Source: RGUW01 sp049421025 (GTDB lineage: Bacteria; Cyanobacteriota; Cyanobacteriia; PCC-6307; Cyanobiaceae). Taken from it: a DNA stretch of 59,685 bases. Position numbers and translations under genes: made by a program. Positions 1 through 8,864 of this stretch are shown in pieces. The stretch is from assembly GCA_049421025.1 (NCBI GenBank), contig JBMSMG010000002.1, positions 1-59,685 of the forward strand, read 5' to 3'. Under the pieces are notes generated by a model. That model was not told the origin of the DNA and made no database searches. It saw only the letters and a list, made by a program, of their open reading frames with translations. Each line of letters opens with the position of its first letter. The stretch's first letter is position 1.

Positions 1-1240
1 TGCCGACGGTGGTCATCAGCGGCTCGCAGCTGGTGCCGGGGCGCACGCCCGCCAGGCCGCAGGCCTTGCCGACCATCTTTTGGGCCAGGGTGTAGCCCTT
101 GCCGGTGTCGGCTGGGGCCACCGGGCGAATGAACAGCTCACTGGGAGCCAGGCCCAGTTGGGCGCGCACCTTGTCGGTGAGCGAGCGGCCAATCAGCAGC
201 GGGATCCGCCCGCCGGCGCGCACCTCATCGGCAATGGTGCTGGGCTTCAGCTCAAAACGAGCCACGATCTCACCGGCATTGGGTTCACCGGCGGCGCGCT
301 CGATTGTGCCGGCGTGGGGCCGGATCGTGATCACATCGCCGCTGTTGAGAGCGGTGACGTCGCACTCGATCGGCAGGGCCCCCGAGTCTTCGGCAGTGTT
401 GAAGAAGATCGGCGCGATCTTGCCCCCCAGAATCACGCCACCGCTGCGCTTGTTGGGCACATGGGGAATGTCCTCGCCCGTGTGCCACAGCACCGAGTTG
501 ATCGCCGATTTACGCGAGCTACCCGTGCCCACCACATCGCCCACGTAGGCCACAGGGTGCCCCTTGGCTTTGAGCGCTTTGATCTGCTCTAGCCCGCCCG
601 GCATGCGGGTTTCCAGCATGGCCTGGGCATGCAGGGGGATGTCGGGCCTGGTGGTGGCGTGGGTGGCGGGCGAGAGGTCGTCAGTGTTGGTTTCTCCCTC
701 AACCTTGAACACCGTCACGGTGATCTCACTGGGGAGCTCAGGCTTGGCGGTGAACCACTCGGCGGCGGCCCAGCTGTCGATCACCCGCTTGGCATGGGGG
801 TTGGACGCCGCGAGCTCCAGCACCTCGTTGTAGGCGTCGTAGACGAGCAGGGTCGTGCTCAGGCCCGTGGCGGCAGCGCTGGCGATGGCCTGGTCGGTGT
901 GGCTCAGCAGCTCGATCAGGGCGCCGACGTTGTAGCCGCCGATCATGGTGGCCAGCAGCCGCACCGCCGCCAGCGGCGCCACCAGGGGGCTGGTGGCCTC
1001 ACCCTTGGCCACCGCCAGCAGCCAACTGGCCTTGACGTAGGCCGCTTCGTCGACCCCGGGGGGGATGCGCTCGCTGAGCAGCTCCAGCACAAAGGCCTCT
1101 TCGCCGGCAGGTGGGGCTGCCAGCAGCTCGGTGAGGGCTGCGGTCTGCTCGGCGCTCAGCGGGAGGGCGGGCACCCCCAGGCCGGCGCGCTCAGCGGCGG
1201 CGGCGCGGTAGTCGGCAAGGAAGGTGCTGGCGGCAGACAT
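1..1240 (-). CDS. acnB: Aconitate hydratase B, N-terminal part (cut by window edge)
   Basis: Reading the minus strand from the ATG at 1240 gives a continuous frame to the window edge, about 413 residues. It begins MSAASTFLADYRAAAAERAG and contains the AcnB-type N-terminal HEAT-like helices and the start of the swivel domain (YVGDVVGTGSSRKSAINSVL, then LGGKIAPIFFNTAEDSGALP). The enzyme interconverts citrate and isocitrate in the TCA cycle and usually also acts as 2-methylisocitrate dehydratase. The iron-sulfur-ligating C-terminal half lies outside the window. It is divergent from the DAHP synthase gene across about 190 bp. That gap is GC-rich and shows no promoter I would defend. Confidence 0.95.
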   Translation of the reverse strand, partial: MSAASTFLADYRAAAAERAGLGVPALPLSAEQTAALTELLAAPPAGEEAFVLELLSERIPPGVDEAAYVKASWLLAVAKGEATSPLVAPLAAVRLLATMIGGYNVGALIELLSHTDQAIASAAATGLSTTLLVYDAYNEVLELAASNPHAKRVIDSWAAAEWFTAKPELPSEITVTVFKVEGETNTDDLSPATHATTRPDIPLHAQAMLETRMPGGLEQIKALKAKGHPVAYVGDVVGTGSSRKSAINSVLWHTGEDIPHVPNKRSGGVILGGKIAPIFFNTAEDSGALPIECDVTALNSGDVITIRPHAGTIERAAGEPNAGEIVARFELKPSTIADEVRAGGRIPLLIGRSLTDKVRAQLGLAPSELFIRPVAPADTGKGYTLAQKMVGKACGLAGVRPGTSCEPLMTTVG

Positions 1241-1431
1241 GACCTGGTGGGGTGGTGGCGTGGCGGGAGGCAGGCTCGGGCTCAGGTCCCGAGCGAGCGA
1301 AGTGAGTCCCATTGTTGACGGCGAGGGGCCGCCCCTTGGTCGCAACCGCTGCAGACGGGGGTGCGGCCGAGCTGCTTAGGCGCTCACTAGGGTGGTGTGT
1401 CGTTGCGCCGTGCCAGTCGAGGTTCCGGGCC

Positions 1432-2508
1432 ATGCAATCCACCTCCGACCTGCACATCGTTGAAACCCGGCCGCTGGTGCCGCCTGCTGTGCTGCACCGC
1501 GATCTGCCGCTCTCAGAAGGCGGTGCTGCCACGGTGCGTCAGGCCCGCGAGCGCATTCAGGCGATCCTGCATGGCCGCGATGACCGCCTGCTGGTGATCG
1601 TGGGGCCTTGCTCGGTGCACGACACCGCTGCGGCCAAGGAGTACGCCAGCGCTATCGCCCAGTTGCGCCGGCAGCACAGCGAGCAGCTGGAGGTGGTGAT
1701 GCGGGTGTACTTCGAGAAACCCCGCACCACCGTGGGCTGGAAGGGTCTGATCAATGACCCCCATCTCGATGGCAGCTACGACATCAACACCGGCCTGCGG
1801 GTGGCGCGAGGGCTCCTGCTTCATTTGGCTGAGATGGGCCTACCCGCCGCTACTGAGCTGCTTGATCCGGTGGTGCCGCAGTACATCGCGGATCTCATCA
1901 GCTGGACCGCGATCGGCGCCCGCACCACCGAAAGCCAGACCCACCGCGAGATGGCCTCGGGCCTGTCGATGCCGATCGGTTTTAAGAACGGCACCGACGG
2001 CAGTGTCACCACAGCCGTCAACGCTATGGAGGCTGCGGCCCGGCCGCACCATTTCCTGGGTATCAACAACGAGGGTTCGGCCGCCATCGTCAGCACCACC
2101 GGCAACCCTGATGGCCATTTGGTTCTGCGGGGCGGCAAGAGCGGCACCAACTACCACGCCGAAGCCATTGCTAAGGCGGCAGATGCCCTCTCAAAAGCAG
2201 CGCTGCCGAGCCGGTTGATGGTCGATTGCAGCCATGGCAATTCCAACAAGGACTATCGCCGTCAGGGCGAGGTGCTGAACGCATTGGCCGATCAGGTGCG
2301 CGCTGGCTGCACGTCGGTCATGGGTGTGATGCTCGAGAGCCATCTGGTGGCCGGTAACCAGTCGATTCCGGCTGACCTGAGCCAGCTGACCTATGGCCAG
2401 AGCATCACCGATGCCTGCATTGATCTGGCCACGACCTCGGAGCTGCTGGTTGAGTTGGCAGCGGCTGTCGGGCAGGCTCAAAGGGCTAAAAGCCCAGCTA
2501 TGGCTTGA
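1432..2508 (+). CDS. 3-deoxy-7-phosphoheptulonate synthase (DAHP synthase, AroG/AroF type)
   Basis: This catalyses the first step of the shikimate pathway, condensing phosphoenolpyruvate and erythrose-4-phosphate. The 358-residue length matches the roughly 350-residue class I-alpha enzymes of the E. coli AroG/F/H family. Diagnostic stretches are VIVGPCSVHD, MRVYFEKPRTTVGWKG, GFKNGTDGS and DCSHGNSNKDYRRQ, which together carry PEP and metal ligands. I chose the ATG at 1432 (MQSTSDLHIVE). The frame is open further upstream, but that extension is low-complexity and unlike the family. The paralog (AroF, G or H) cannot be assigned, so no symbol is given. A CIRCE-like operator lies 24 bp after the stop but faces the next gene. 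Confidence 0.93.
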   Translation: MQSTSDLHIVETRPLVPPAVLHRDLPLSEGGAATVRQARERIQAILHGRDDRLLVIVGPCSVHDTAAAKEYASAIAQLRRQHSEQLEVVMRVYFEKPRTTVGWKGLINDPHLDGSYDINTGLRVARGLLLHLAEMGLPAATELLDPVVPQYIADLISWTAIGARTTESQTHREMASGLSMPIGFKNGTDGSVTTAVNAMEAAARPHHFLGINNEGSAAIVSTTGNPDGHLVLRGGKSGTNYHAEAIAKAADALSKAALPSRLMVDCSHGNSNKDYRRQGEVLNALADQVRAGCTSVMGVMLESHLVAGNQSIPADLSQLTYGQSITDACIDLATTSELLVELAAAVGQAQRAKSPAMA

Positions 2509-2532
2509 GATCGTCGATGCTATTTGTACAAA

Positions 2533-2559
2533 TTGGCACTCGAGAGATGCGAGTGCTAA
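2533..2559 (+). promoter_or_regulatory. CIRCE element (HrcA operator)
   Basis: Half-sites TTGGCACTC (2533-2541) and GAGTGCTAA (2551-2559) are separated by exactly 9 bp. The HrcA operator consensus is TTAGCACTC-N9-GAGTGCTAA, so only one base of the left arm deviates. TTGGCA inside the left arm could serve as a -35 and GCTAAT (2555-2560, spacing 16) as a -10, so bound HrcA would cover the promoter. The element lies 85 bp upstream of the small gene at 2645. No groES, groEL or dnaK is nearby. Confidence 0.85.
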
Positions 2560-2644
2560 TTGTCTGAATGCGACGAACTGTTCAGTATGAGCAGATTGTT
2601 ATTGGGCTCTGATTAGGTTGAACTTGCAACTTGTGAGGGAGTCC

Positions 2645-2968
2645 ATGAGCTATCTCCTTCAGTTCTGCGGGGTCAGTGATCCTCTGCAATTGTTTTATCT
2701 CGAGCAAGCGGGCGGCCCGGCTTTTGCTGGCTTTCGCCCCTTTCAGCTCGATGATCTGTTGACTTGGGCGCAGCTCACTGCACAGCAACGCCACTGGGAT
2801 CTGGCAGCCATTCACAACGCTGTGCTCAACACCTGGATCGAGCGTGCCGATTTGATTCGTCAATGGCAGTTGCGTCTGCGCGAAGAGCCGGCTGATCACT
2901 TGGTGGTGGCGGGTCTTGGCACGCAGCACGATTGGGAGCATCGCTGCGAACAGTTGCTGCTCGCCTGA
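2645..2968 (+). CDS. Small uncharacterised protein downstream of a CIRCE element
   Basis: This is a 107-residue soluble protein that I do not recognise. I chose the ATG at 2645 (MSYLLQFCGVSDPLQLFYLE) because GAGGGAG sits 3 bp ahead of it. A TTG at 2618 would add nine residues. The sequence is rich in Leu, Gln and Trp, with predicted amphipathic helices (DDLLTWAQLTAQQRHWDLAA, NTWIERADLIRQWQLRLREE). It has no signal peptide or membrane segment. The HrcA-type operator upstream suggests heat-shock control like that of groESL, so a chaperone-related or stress role is possible but is only inferred. It ends 12 bp from the convergent phytol-kinase-like gene. Confidence 0.75.
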   Translation: MSYLLQFCGVSDPLQLFYLEQAGGPAFAGFRPFQLDDLLTWAQLTAQQRHWDLAAIHNAVLNTWIERADLIRQWQLRLREEPADHLVVAGLGTQHDWEHRCEQLLLA

Positions 2969-2980
2969 GGCCAACCGGTT

Positions 2981-3691
2981 TTATTGCCAACTCGCCCAGA
3001 GCCATCCGCTCACGATCGGCACCGTCAGGTTGTCGAGCCCAAGCCAGGCCAGCTGTTCCAGCAGGGTCGCGATCAAGGCAATCGCGAGCAGGGGGATCAG
3101 CCCAGGGGCTGTCATAGCGCCAGCGCCCTGGCTGAAGGCCGCCAGCAGGATCAGCACAAGCCATGCGGTCGTGGCCATCACCGCAGTCCCGGCGATCGAT
3201 TTGCGATGGCCAAAGAGGCTCCAGCTTGGTGATTGAATCCAGCTGCCGATCACCCCGGCCAAGCCATCGCCAAGGGCCATCACCAGCACGCCAGCGCACA
3301 CGGCATCGGCCCGTGCGGGCCAGAACAGCGCAAGCAGCACGGTGATGGAGGCGCCATAGGCGACTGTGCCGTAGCTATGGCGGCCCACATCTTCGATGGC
3401 CGGTAGCAGTCGGGTGCGGTGATTGACCGCAGCCACAACGGTGATTGCGGCTGCTGCCGGGATGGCGATCAGGCGGTCGATGCCTAACAGCCAGGCCAGC
3501 GGTACCACCGCACCAGTGCCAATGTGCAGCAGCTTGCGGCTCCACTCCCGTTTGTGACTGGCAGAGCCCTGTTCATGGCTGAGCCTGCGCAGTTGCATGG
3601 CGCTAACAATCAGCAAGGCAAGCCACAGGGCCACAGCAGTGACGCCCAGTGTCTGTTGCAACCACCAGGGTTGGCCTGAGAGCAGGCCCAT
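2981..3691 (-). CDS. Phytol kinase-like / CTP-dependent polyprenol kinase family membrane protein
   Basis: A 236-residue membrane protein with about six or seven hydrophobic segments. After the first helix comes REWSRKLLHIGTGAVVPLAW, which resembles the conserved region of the VTE5/dolichol kinase/CdsA-like family. A later segment, ALGDGLAGVIGSW followed by GHRKSIAGTAVM, matches the family's nucleotide-binding region. In cyanobacteria and chloroplasts such enzymes phosphorylate phytol released from chlorophyll so it can be reused for tocopherol or chlorophyll. The start is ATG 3691, five bp after the sigma factor stop; TTG 3700 is an alternative. It probably forms an operon with the sigma factor upstream. 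Substrate is inferred from family only. Confidence 0.75.
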   Translation of the reverse strand: MGLLSGQPWWLQQTLGVTAVALWLALLIVSAMQLRRLSHEQGSASHKREWSRKLLHIGTGAVVPLAWLLGIDRLIAIPAAAAITVVAAVNHRTRLLPAIEDVGRHSYGTVAYGASITVLLALFWPARADAVCAGVLVMALGDGLAGVIGSWIQSPSWSLFGHRKSIAGTAVMATTAWLVLILLAAFSQGAGAMTAPGLIPLLAIALIATLLEQLAWLGLDNLTVPIVSGWLWASWQ

Positions 3692-3696
3692 GGACC

Positions 3697-4689
3697 TCAA
3701 GCCGCCAGACGCGTGCCTGAGGTGTTGCTCAGCAACCGTAGTTTCATGATCGCCTTGGCCTCCAGCTGCCTGACGCGCTCGCGTGAGACGTTGATCAAGC
3801 GACCAATCTCGGCGAGGGTGAGGGGTTCAGAGCCTTCCAGTCCGAAGCGCAACTTGAGGATCTGCTGCTCGCGATCGTTGAGCTGAGAGAGCCAACCACC
3901 GAGGTGTTCTTTTTGCAGATGGCGATCCATCGAGTCGAAGTGTTCGCCGCTGTTGGGATCGGCGATCAATTCGCCCAGGGTGCTGCGGTCTTCTTCGCCA
4001 CGGGCGTGGGCGTCCAGCGAGGCGCAGGGTGCACTTTGTGCCATGAGCTCTTCGAGCTCCTCGGGCGTCATGTCGAGTGCATGGGAGAGCTCGAGCCGGT
4101 TGGGCTGACGACCAAGACGATGCGAGAGCTCACGGCTCACGCGCCGCATTTTCGACAGTTTTTCGCTGATGTGAATCGGCAGGCGAATCGTGCGGGCGCT
4201 GTTGTCAATGGCACGAGTCATGCCTTGGCGGATCCACCAGTAGGCGTAGGTCGAAAATTTGTAGCCCATGGCTGGATCAAATTTGTCGACGGCGCGCTCG
4301 AGACCGATGGCCCCTTCCTGCACGAGATCGAGCAGTTCAAGCCCTTGGTTCTGGTACTTCTTGGCCACTGAGACCACCAGTCTCAGGTTGGCCGCCATCA
4401 TGCGATCGCGGGCGCGCTGGCCCATGCGAATCTGACGGCGCTGTTGCGGCGTGCGATCGCCAGGAGCAATCTCCTGCAATCGCTTACCCGCCTGCACATG
4501 GTGTGCGAGTTCGATTTCTTCGGCAGGAGTGAGCAGCGGCACACGGCCGATGGTGCTCAGGTACCAACCGATTGAATCTGAACTGAGTCTGCTGTTGCCA
4601 GTGCGAGCGCCGGTTGCCCGGCTTGCTGGCTTCGGCCCTGAGACATTGCTGTTAGCAACGTCGAGGGCGGATTGCAGAGGTGTCCCCAT
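3697..4689 (-). CDS. RNA polymerase group 2 sigma factor (sigma-70 family)
   Basis: A 330-residue sigma-70 protein. In order it shows region 1.2 (DSIGWYLSTIGRVPLLTPAEE), region 2 (NLRLVVSVAKKYQNQGLELL, then YAYWWIRQGMTRAIDNSART), region 3 (LPIHISEKLSKMRRVSR) and region 4 (REQQILKLRFGLEG, then LAEIGRLINVSRERVRQLEA). The lack of the long RpoD N-terminus marks it as a group 2 factor, which in cyanobacteria handle stress and nutrient responses. I chose ATG 4689 over an upstream ATG at 4800 because AAGGAGG lies nine bp before it. The phytol-kinase-like gene follows directly. Which Sig letter it corresponds to cannot be decided here. Confidence 0.92.
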   Translation of the reverse strand: MGTPLQSALDVANSNVSGPKPASRATGARTGNSRLSSDSIGWYLSTIGRVPLLTPAEEIELAHHVQAGKRLQEIAPGDRTPQQRRQIRMGQRARDRMMAANLRLVVSVAKKYQNQGLELLDLVQEGAIGLERAVDKFDPAMGYKFSTYAYWWIRQGMTRAIDNSARTIRLPIHISEKLSKMRRVSRELSHRLGRQPNRLELSHALDMTPEELEELMAQSAPCASLDAHARGEEDRSTLGELIADPNSGEHFDSMDRHLQKEHLGGWLSQLNDREQQILKLRFGLEGSEPLTLAEIGRLINVSRERVRQLEAKAIMKLRLLSNTSGTRLAA

Positions 4690-4796
4690 CACCCCAGCCT
4701 CCTTATGGATTTGGCCGGAATGTAGCACCGACCAGGCAATGGCAACGTCAGAAAAGCGAAATTTTCCTGTATCGAATCGAGTGAAATTGTGATGTT

Positions 4797-4812
4797 GCAC
4801 ACGACCGTGTGC
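4797..4812. other. Inverted repeat between ppk and the sigma factor gene
   Basis: GCACAC (4797-4802) and GTGTGC (4807-4812) form a perfect 6-bp stem with a 4-base loop. It lies 21 bp after the ppk stop in the direction of ppk transcription and about 108 bp upstream of the sigma factor start. There is no clear T tract in either direction, so it may be a weak terminator for ppk or an operator for the sigma gene. Confidence 0.35.
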
Positions 4813-4832
4813 CTGGCTGCTGTGTGCTGCGC

Positions 4833-6977
4833 TCAGGCTGCTGCGTTTAGCCCACCGCGCCAGCGTTGCATCAACTCGCGTTGCGCCAGTGTGGGCTCGG
4901 CTTCTTGCTGTCGTTGCTGAAAGTTGCCATCACTGTCCATGTGCCAGGCGCCACTGTCGTTGAGGTAAAGGTCAAGAAGGTTTTCGAGTTGTTGCTTGAG
5001 CTGCAAATCTTCGATCGGTGCAACGGCCTCGACGCGTCGATCCAGATTGCGGCCCATCCAATCGGCACTGCCGATCAGTAGCTCACTGTCACCGCCATTG
5101 GCGAACCAGAACACGCGTGAGTGTTCGAGGAAACGGCCGATGACGCTTACCACATGGATGTTGTCACTGATGCCTACCAGTTGTGGCCTGATCGAGCACA
5201 TGCCGCGAATGATCAGCTCAATGCGCACACCGGCCTGGGACGCCTCGTAGAGCAAACCGATGATGGCTGGATCGACCAGTGCATTCATCTTGGCCTTGAT
5301 GTGTCCGCCCCGACCAGCTTTGGCGTGTTCGATCTCGCGGCGGATCAATGCCTCCATGCCATGACGCAGGGTCACAGGAGCCACAAGCAGTTTGCGGAAG
5401 CTCTGCTGTTTGGAGAAGCCGGTCAGGTAGTTGAACAGTTCAACGAGGTCTTTGCCAAATTCAGGCCGCGCCGTCAGCAGGCCGATGTCGGTGTAAAGGT
5501 TCGAGGTCTTGGAGTTGTAGTTGCCCGTGCCGATGTGCACGTAACTGTTGAGCCTGTTCTTCTCGCGGCGCACCACCAGAGCGATTTTGGTGTGGGTCTT
5601 CAACCCGAGAACCCCATAGACCACGTGTACGCCTGAGCTTTCGAGCTGTTTGGCCCATTGGATGTTGTTGTCTTCATCAAAGCGGGCCTTGAGCTCAACC
5701 AGGGCCATCACCTGCTTGCCATGCTCGGCAGCTCGGATCAGCGCCGCCACCACCGGTGAGTCTTTGGAGGTGCGGTAGAGGGTCATCTTGATGGCCAGCA
5801 CCGAGGGGTCATCGGCCGCCTGGTTGAGGAATTCCTCCACAGATGTCGAAAACAGGTCGTAGGGGTGCTGCAGCAGCACATCGCCGCGCCTGATCACCGA
5901 AAAGATGCTTTCAAACTCTTCGGGCTTCAGCGAGCCGTCTTCCAGCTTGCTTTTTTGCGCCCGGGCTAGTGCAGGCACCGTGCGGCCTTTGTGGGGTTTG
6001 TCTTTGAGCTTGGGCAGGGGGATGGACAACAAGCTCATCAGATCGTCGAGACCTAGGGGGCCGTTGATGCGGTACAGGTCTTCAGGTTCAACGCTCATGC
6101 CGTCCATGAGCAGTTGCACCACCTCTTCAGGCATTTCATCGGCGACCTCAAGGCGCACCACTTCGCCGCCTCGCTTGCGCTTGCGTAGGCCCTCTTCGAT
6201 CGCCTCCATCAGATCGTCGGCTTCTAGATCTCGCAGCTCCAGATCGGCGTCACGGGTGATGCGGAAGAAGTAGTGCCCCTCGACCTCCATGCCTGGGAAC
6301 AGCAGGCTGAGGTTGAAGGCCACCACCTGCTCAAGCGGCACAGCCGTGAACACGGGCGTGGGGGAGCGACCGCTGAGCTCAGTTGGAATCGGCAAAAAAC
6401 GGGGCAGAATTTTCTGCGGAACCTTGATGCGCGCGAACTGCTGCTGACCGCTCTCGGGGTCGCGAACCAGCGCTGCCACGTTGAGGCTGAGGTTGCTGAT
6501 GAACGGGAACGGGTGCGACGGATCGACCGCCAGCGGGGTGAGCACCGGAAAGATCGACACCTTGAACGTGTTGTCGACCCACTCGCGCTGACCTTTGTTG
6601 AGGCGTGTGTAGTCGATCAGATCAACGCCGTACTCACGCAGCTGGCGCTTGAGTGCGTGCCGGTAGTGCTGTTGCTGCAGCTCCAGCAAGGGCCTGAGCT
6701 TGGCCTGGATTGCTTCGAGTTGCTGCTGCGGCGTCAGACCGTCTTCGCTGAGGGTGGTAATCCCGGCTTCTTGCTGCGACTTCAGTGATGCCACCCGCAC
6801 CATGAAGAACTCATCGAGGTTGTTGCAGAAAATCGCGCTGAATTTGGCCTGCTCCAGCAGCGGTGTGCGCTCGTTGAGGGCTTCGGCAAGAACCCTGTAG
6901 TTGAAATTGATCCAGCTCAGTTCCCGATTGAGATAAAGCTCAGGAGGCACGTGGGTCTCGTTGTGATCTATCGCCAT
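4833..6977 (-). CDS. ppk1: Polyphosphate kinase 1
   Basis: This reversibly transfers the gamma-phosphate of ATP to polyphosphate, the main route to polyphosphate storage. The 714-residue length fits PPK1. Visible parts are the N-terminal domain (LNRELSWINFNYRVLAEA), the head domain, and the two C-terminal phospholipase D-like domains. The latter carry the autophosphorylated histidine region (VYGVLGLKTHTKIALVVRRE) and a second conserved stretch (YVHIGTGNYNSKTSNLYTDI). I took ATG 6977 (MAIDHNETHVPPEL) rather than an upstream TTG/ATG extension that has no family character. It stands alone between the MFS gene and the sigma factor. No Pho box was identified. Confidence 0.96.
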   Translation of the reverse strand: MAIDHNETHVPPELYLNRELSWINFNYRVLAEALNERTPLLEQAKFSAIFCNNLDEFFMVRVASLKSQQEAGITTLSEDGLTPQQQLEAIQAKLRPLLELQQQHYRHALKRQLREYGVDLIDYTRLNKGQREWVDNTFKVSIFPVLTPLAVDPSHPFPFISNLSLNVAALVRDPESGQQQFARIKVPQKILPRFLPIPTELSGRSPTPVFTAVPLEQVVAFNLSLLFPGMEVEGHYFFRITRDADLELRDLEADDLMEAIEEGLRKRKRGGEVVRLEVADEMPEEVVQLLMDGMSVEPEDLYRINGPLGLDDLMSLLSIPLPKLKDKPHKGRTVPALARAQKSKLEDGSLKPEEFESIFSVIRRGDVLLQHPYDLFSTSVEEFLNQAADDPSVLAIKMTLYRTSKDSPVVAALIRAAEHGKQVMALVELKARFDEDNNIQWAKQLESSGVHVVYGVLGLKTHTKIALVVRREKNRLNSYVHIGTGNYNSKTSNLYTDIGLLTARPEFGKDLVELFNYLTGFSKQQSFRKLLVAPVTLRHGMEALIRREIEHAKAGRGGHIKAKMNALVDPAIIGLLYEASQAGVRIELIIRGMCSIRPQLVGISDNIHVVSVIGRFLEHSRVFWFANGGDSELLIGSADWMGRNLDRRVEAVAPIEDLQLKQQLENLLDLYLNDSGAWHMDSDGNFQQRQQEAEPTLAQRELMQRWRGGLNAAA

Positions 6978-7051
6978 CAGCCCCAACTGTCCGCCTGGAT
7001 CTTCGGCGGAACGCTCCCTCTGACGGCAAGGTAGCAATAGCGCCGCGGCGC

Positions 7052-8317
7052 TCAGTGTGTTGCCGTTGCTTGACGGGTTGGGTCACCACCACCAGGAACC
7101 CCGCCTGCCACCAGCAGCACTACGGCGAGCAGCAGGGCTGCCGCCAGCCAAAACGGGCTGCGGTGGCCCAGGCTTTCGTACACCAGCCCAGCCAGCGGGG
7201 GCCCAACGAAGCTGCCCAGACTTTGCAGCCCCTGCAGGCTGCCCAGGGCACTGCCTTGGCCGCTGCCATCGAGCCGCCGCGAGACCAGTGCGCGCAGGCA
7301 GGGGGTCACCAGCCCGGTGCCCAGCGCCAGCAGCGAAACCGCTGGAAAGACCACGCTCTGAGCGGTGTCCTTGGTGGCTGCTGGGATCAGCAGACAACCG
7401 GCTATCACCAGGCCCAGGCCGGCAAGGGTGAGCCGCCATTCGCCGAAGCGTTTGACCAAGGGGCCGATCAGGCCGCCCTGCACCACGGTGGCGATCACAC
7501 CCACGACCAAAAAAGCAGCACCTGCCAGGCCCGGCCCCCAGTCAAAGCGCTGTTTGAAATAGAGGACCAGGATGGCGGTGAAGCCGTTGAAGGCCAGAAA
7601 AAACAGCAAAAAAGCAGCGCAAAGACGCCGCACCCGCGGGTTGGCGAACACCGCCGCCAGCTGATTGACCGGCTGCAGGTCTCGCTTGCGCGGCAGCGCG
7701 ATGCGTGCCTCGATCGGGTGGGTCTCAGGCAGCAGGGTCAGCACCAGCAGCAGGTTGAGCGCAGCGATGCCGACGGCCACCAGCAGCGGCAGGGTCACAT
7801 TGATGCGACCCAGCAGCCCGCCGGCGGCTGGGCCCAAGATGAACCCAAGGCCAAAGGCAACGCCAATCAGACCGAAGGCTTTGGCGCGTTTTTCGGGTGG
7901 CGAAATGTCAGCCAGCACGGCCGCCGCCGTGGCAGCGGTGCCGCCGCTGACGCCATCGATCAGCCGGGCAGCAAACAACAGGGCCAGGGGCAGACCCGCT
8001 GCCTTGGCACCAGGGGCCAGCTCCTGCCACGGCAGGATCAGCGTTGCGGCAAACAGGGCCAGCCCCAGCACCGAACCGCCGACACACACCGCGATCACCG
8101 GCTTGCGGCCGTAGCGATCACTCAGGGCGCCGATCAAGGGGGTAAACGCAAACTGCGCTACCGCGTAGCTGCCGGTAAGCAGCCCCAGCACGCGGCCGTC
8201 GCTGGTGAAGCTCGCCAGCAAAAACGGCAGCAGCGGAAAGATCAGCGTTTCACCAAGCCGATCGTTCAGCAGGGTGAGAAAGGCGCACAGCAGCGTTGAG
8301 GGGCGCGAAAGGCGCAC
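7052..8317 (-). CDS. MFS transporter, TetA/multidrug efflux-like
   Basis: A 421-residue inner-membrane protein with about 12 hydrophobic segments and the major facilitator motif A in the loop after helix 2 (GALSDRYGRKPVI). A second conserved element (LIDGVSGGTAATAAAVLADI) resembles the motif C/antiporter region of 12-TM drug:H+ antiporters such as TetA. The start is a GTG at 8317. The gene ends with a polar, proline- and glycine-rich tail. Substrate cannot be told from sequence. It is 9 bp downstream of the small secreted-protein gene on the same strand, so the two may share a transcript. Confidence 0.85.
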   Translation of the reverse strand: MRLSRPSTLLCAFLTLLNDRLGETLIFPLLPFLLASFTSDGRVLGLLTGSYAVAQFAFTPLIGALSDRYGRKPVIAVCVGGSVLGLALFAATLILPWQELAPGAKAAGLPLALLFAARLIDGVSGGTAATAAAVLADISPPEKRAKAFGLIGVAFGLGFILGPAAGGLLGRINVTLPLLVAVGIAALNLLLVLTLLPETHPIEARIALPRKRDLQPVNQLAAVFANPRVRRLCAAFLLFFLAFNGFTAILVLYFKQRFDWGPGLAGAAFLVVGVIATVVQGGLIGPLVKRFGEWRLTLAGLGLVIAGCLLIPAATKDTAQSVVFPAVSLLALGTGLVTPCLRALVSRRLDGSGQGSALGSLQGLQSLGSFVGPPLAGLVYESLGHRSPFWLAAALLLAVVLLVAGGVPGGGDPTRQATATH

Positions 8318-8326
8318 AGCACAGCC

Positions 8327-8782
8327 TCAGGGTTTGGCCATGTTCGGACAGGGGTTGGGCCCGAACATGCCCGTGAGCTTCTGGGTGCCCATCGCATAGA
8401 TCTGCTGCGCCTGGCTCGGGTTGCCCTGGGCGGCCTGCAGTTTGCTGGCGAACTCCTGGCAGGCCTGGGCCTGCTGGGGGTTGCTGCTTGGCGCGGATTG
8501 GCTGGCAGGTGATGTGTTAGCTGCAGGCGCCACCGGCGGGGTGATGTCGCCGCAGGGGTTTTCGCCAAAGGTTTCAACCAGCTTGAGCACACCCTGCTGA
8601 TAGATCATTTGGGCCTGCTGGGGGTTGCCGCTGGCGGCCTGCAGTTTGCCGGCAAACTCCTGGCAGGCTTTGCGTTCTTGGGCCCGCCGCAGCAAGGGGC
8701 CTGCCTCGGCGGGGGCGGGCAGTGCGGCAAGGCTCAGCAGCGTCAGTGGGCTGAGCAGCAACGACACGGCAGCGTGACGCAC
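8327..8782 (-). CDS. Small secreted protein with two near-identical 38-residue repeats
   Basis: A 151-residue protein starting at GTG 8782 with a signal peptide (hydrophobic core about residues 6-21, probable cleavage after PAEA). Residues 40-77 and 108-145 are a direct duplication. Each copy runs from CQEFA to NPC, is 38 residues long, and 26 of 38 positions match by eye. Both copies keep a Cys at each end, suggesting one disulfide per repeat in the periplasm. A linker rich in Pro, Ala, Ser and Gln joins them. The family is not recognised. The repeat looks like an amphipathic helix pair (GNPxQAQxIY). It sits upstream of the MFS gene on the same strand. Confidence 0.75.
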   Translation of the reverse strand: MRHAAVSLLLSPLTLLSLAALPAPAEAGPLLRRAQERKACQEFAGKLQAASGNPQQAQMIYQQGVLKLVETFGENPCGDITPPVAPAANTSPASQSAPSSNPQQAQACQEFASKLQAAQGNPSQAQQIYAMGTQKLTGMFGPNPCPNMAKP

Positions 8783-8864
8783 GTGGGTTCAAGCGGAACG
8801 GGTTCACACCTTATGGGCCGTTTGCTGAGCCTTGGCTACAACCGTCAAAGACCGATGTGCACGG

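Noticed and set aside
7055..8299. A 414-residue open frame on the plus strand opposite the MFS gene
   Set aside because: Gln- and Arg-rich reverse-frame sequence without hydrophobic segments or motifs; the minus-strand MFS reading has motif A and 12 helices.
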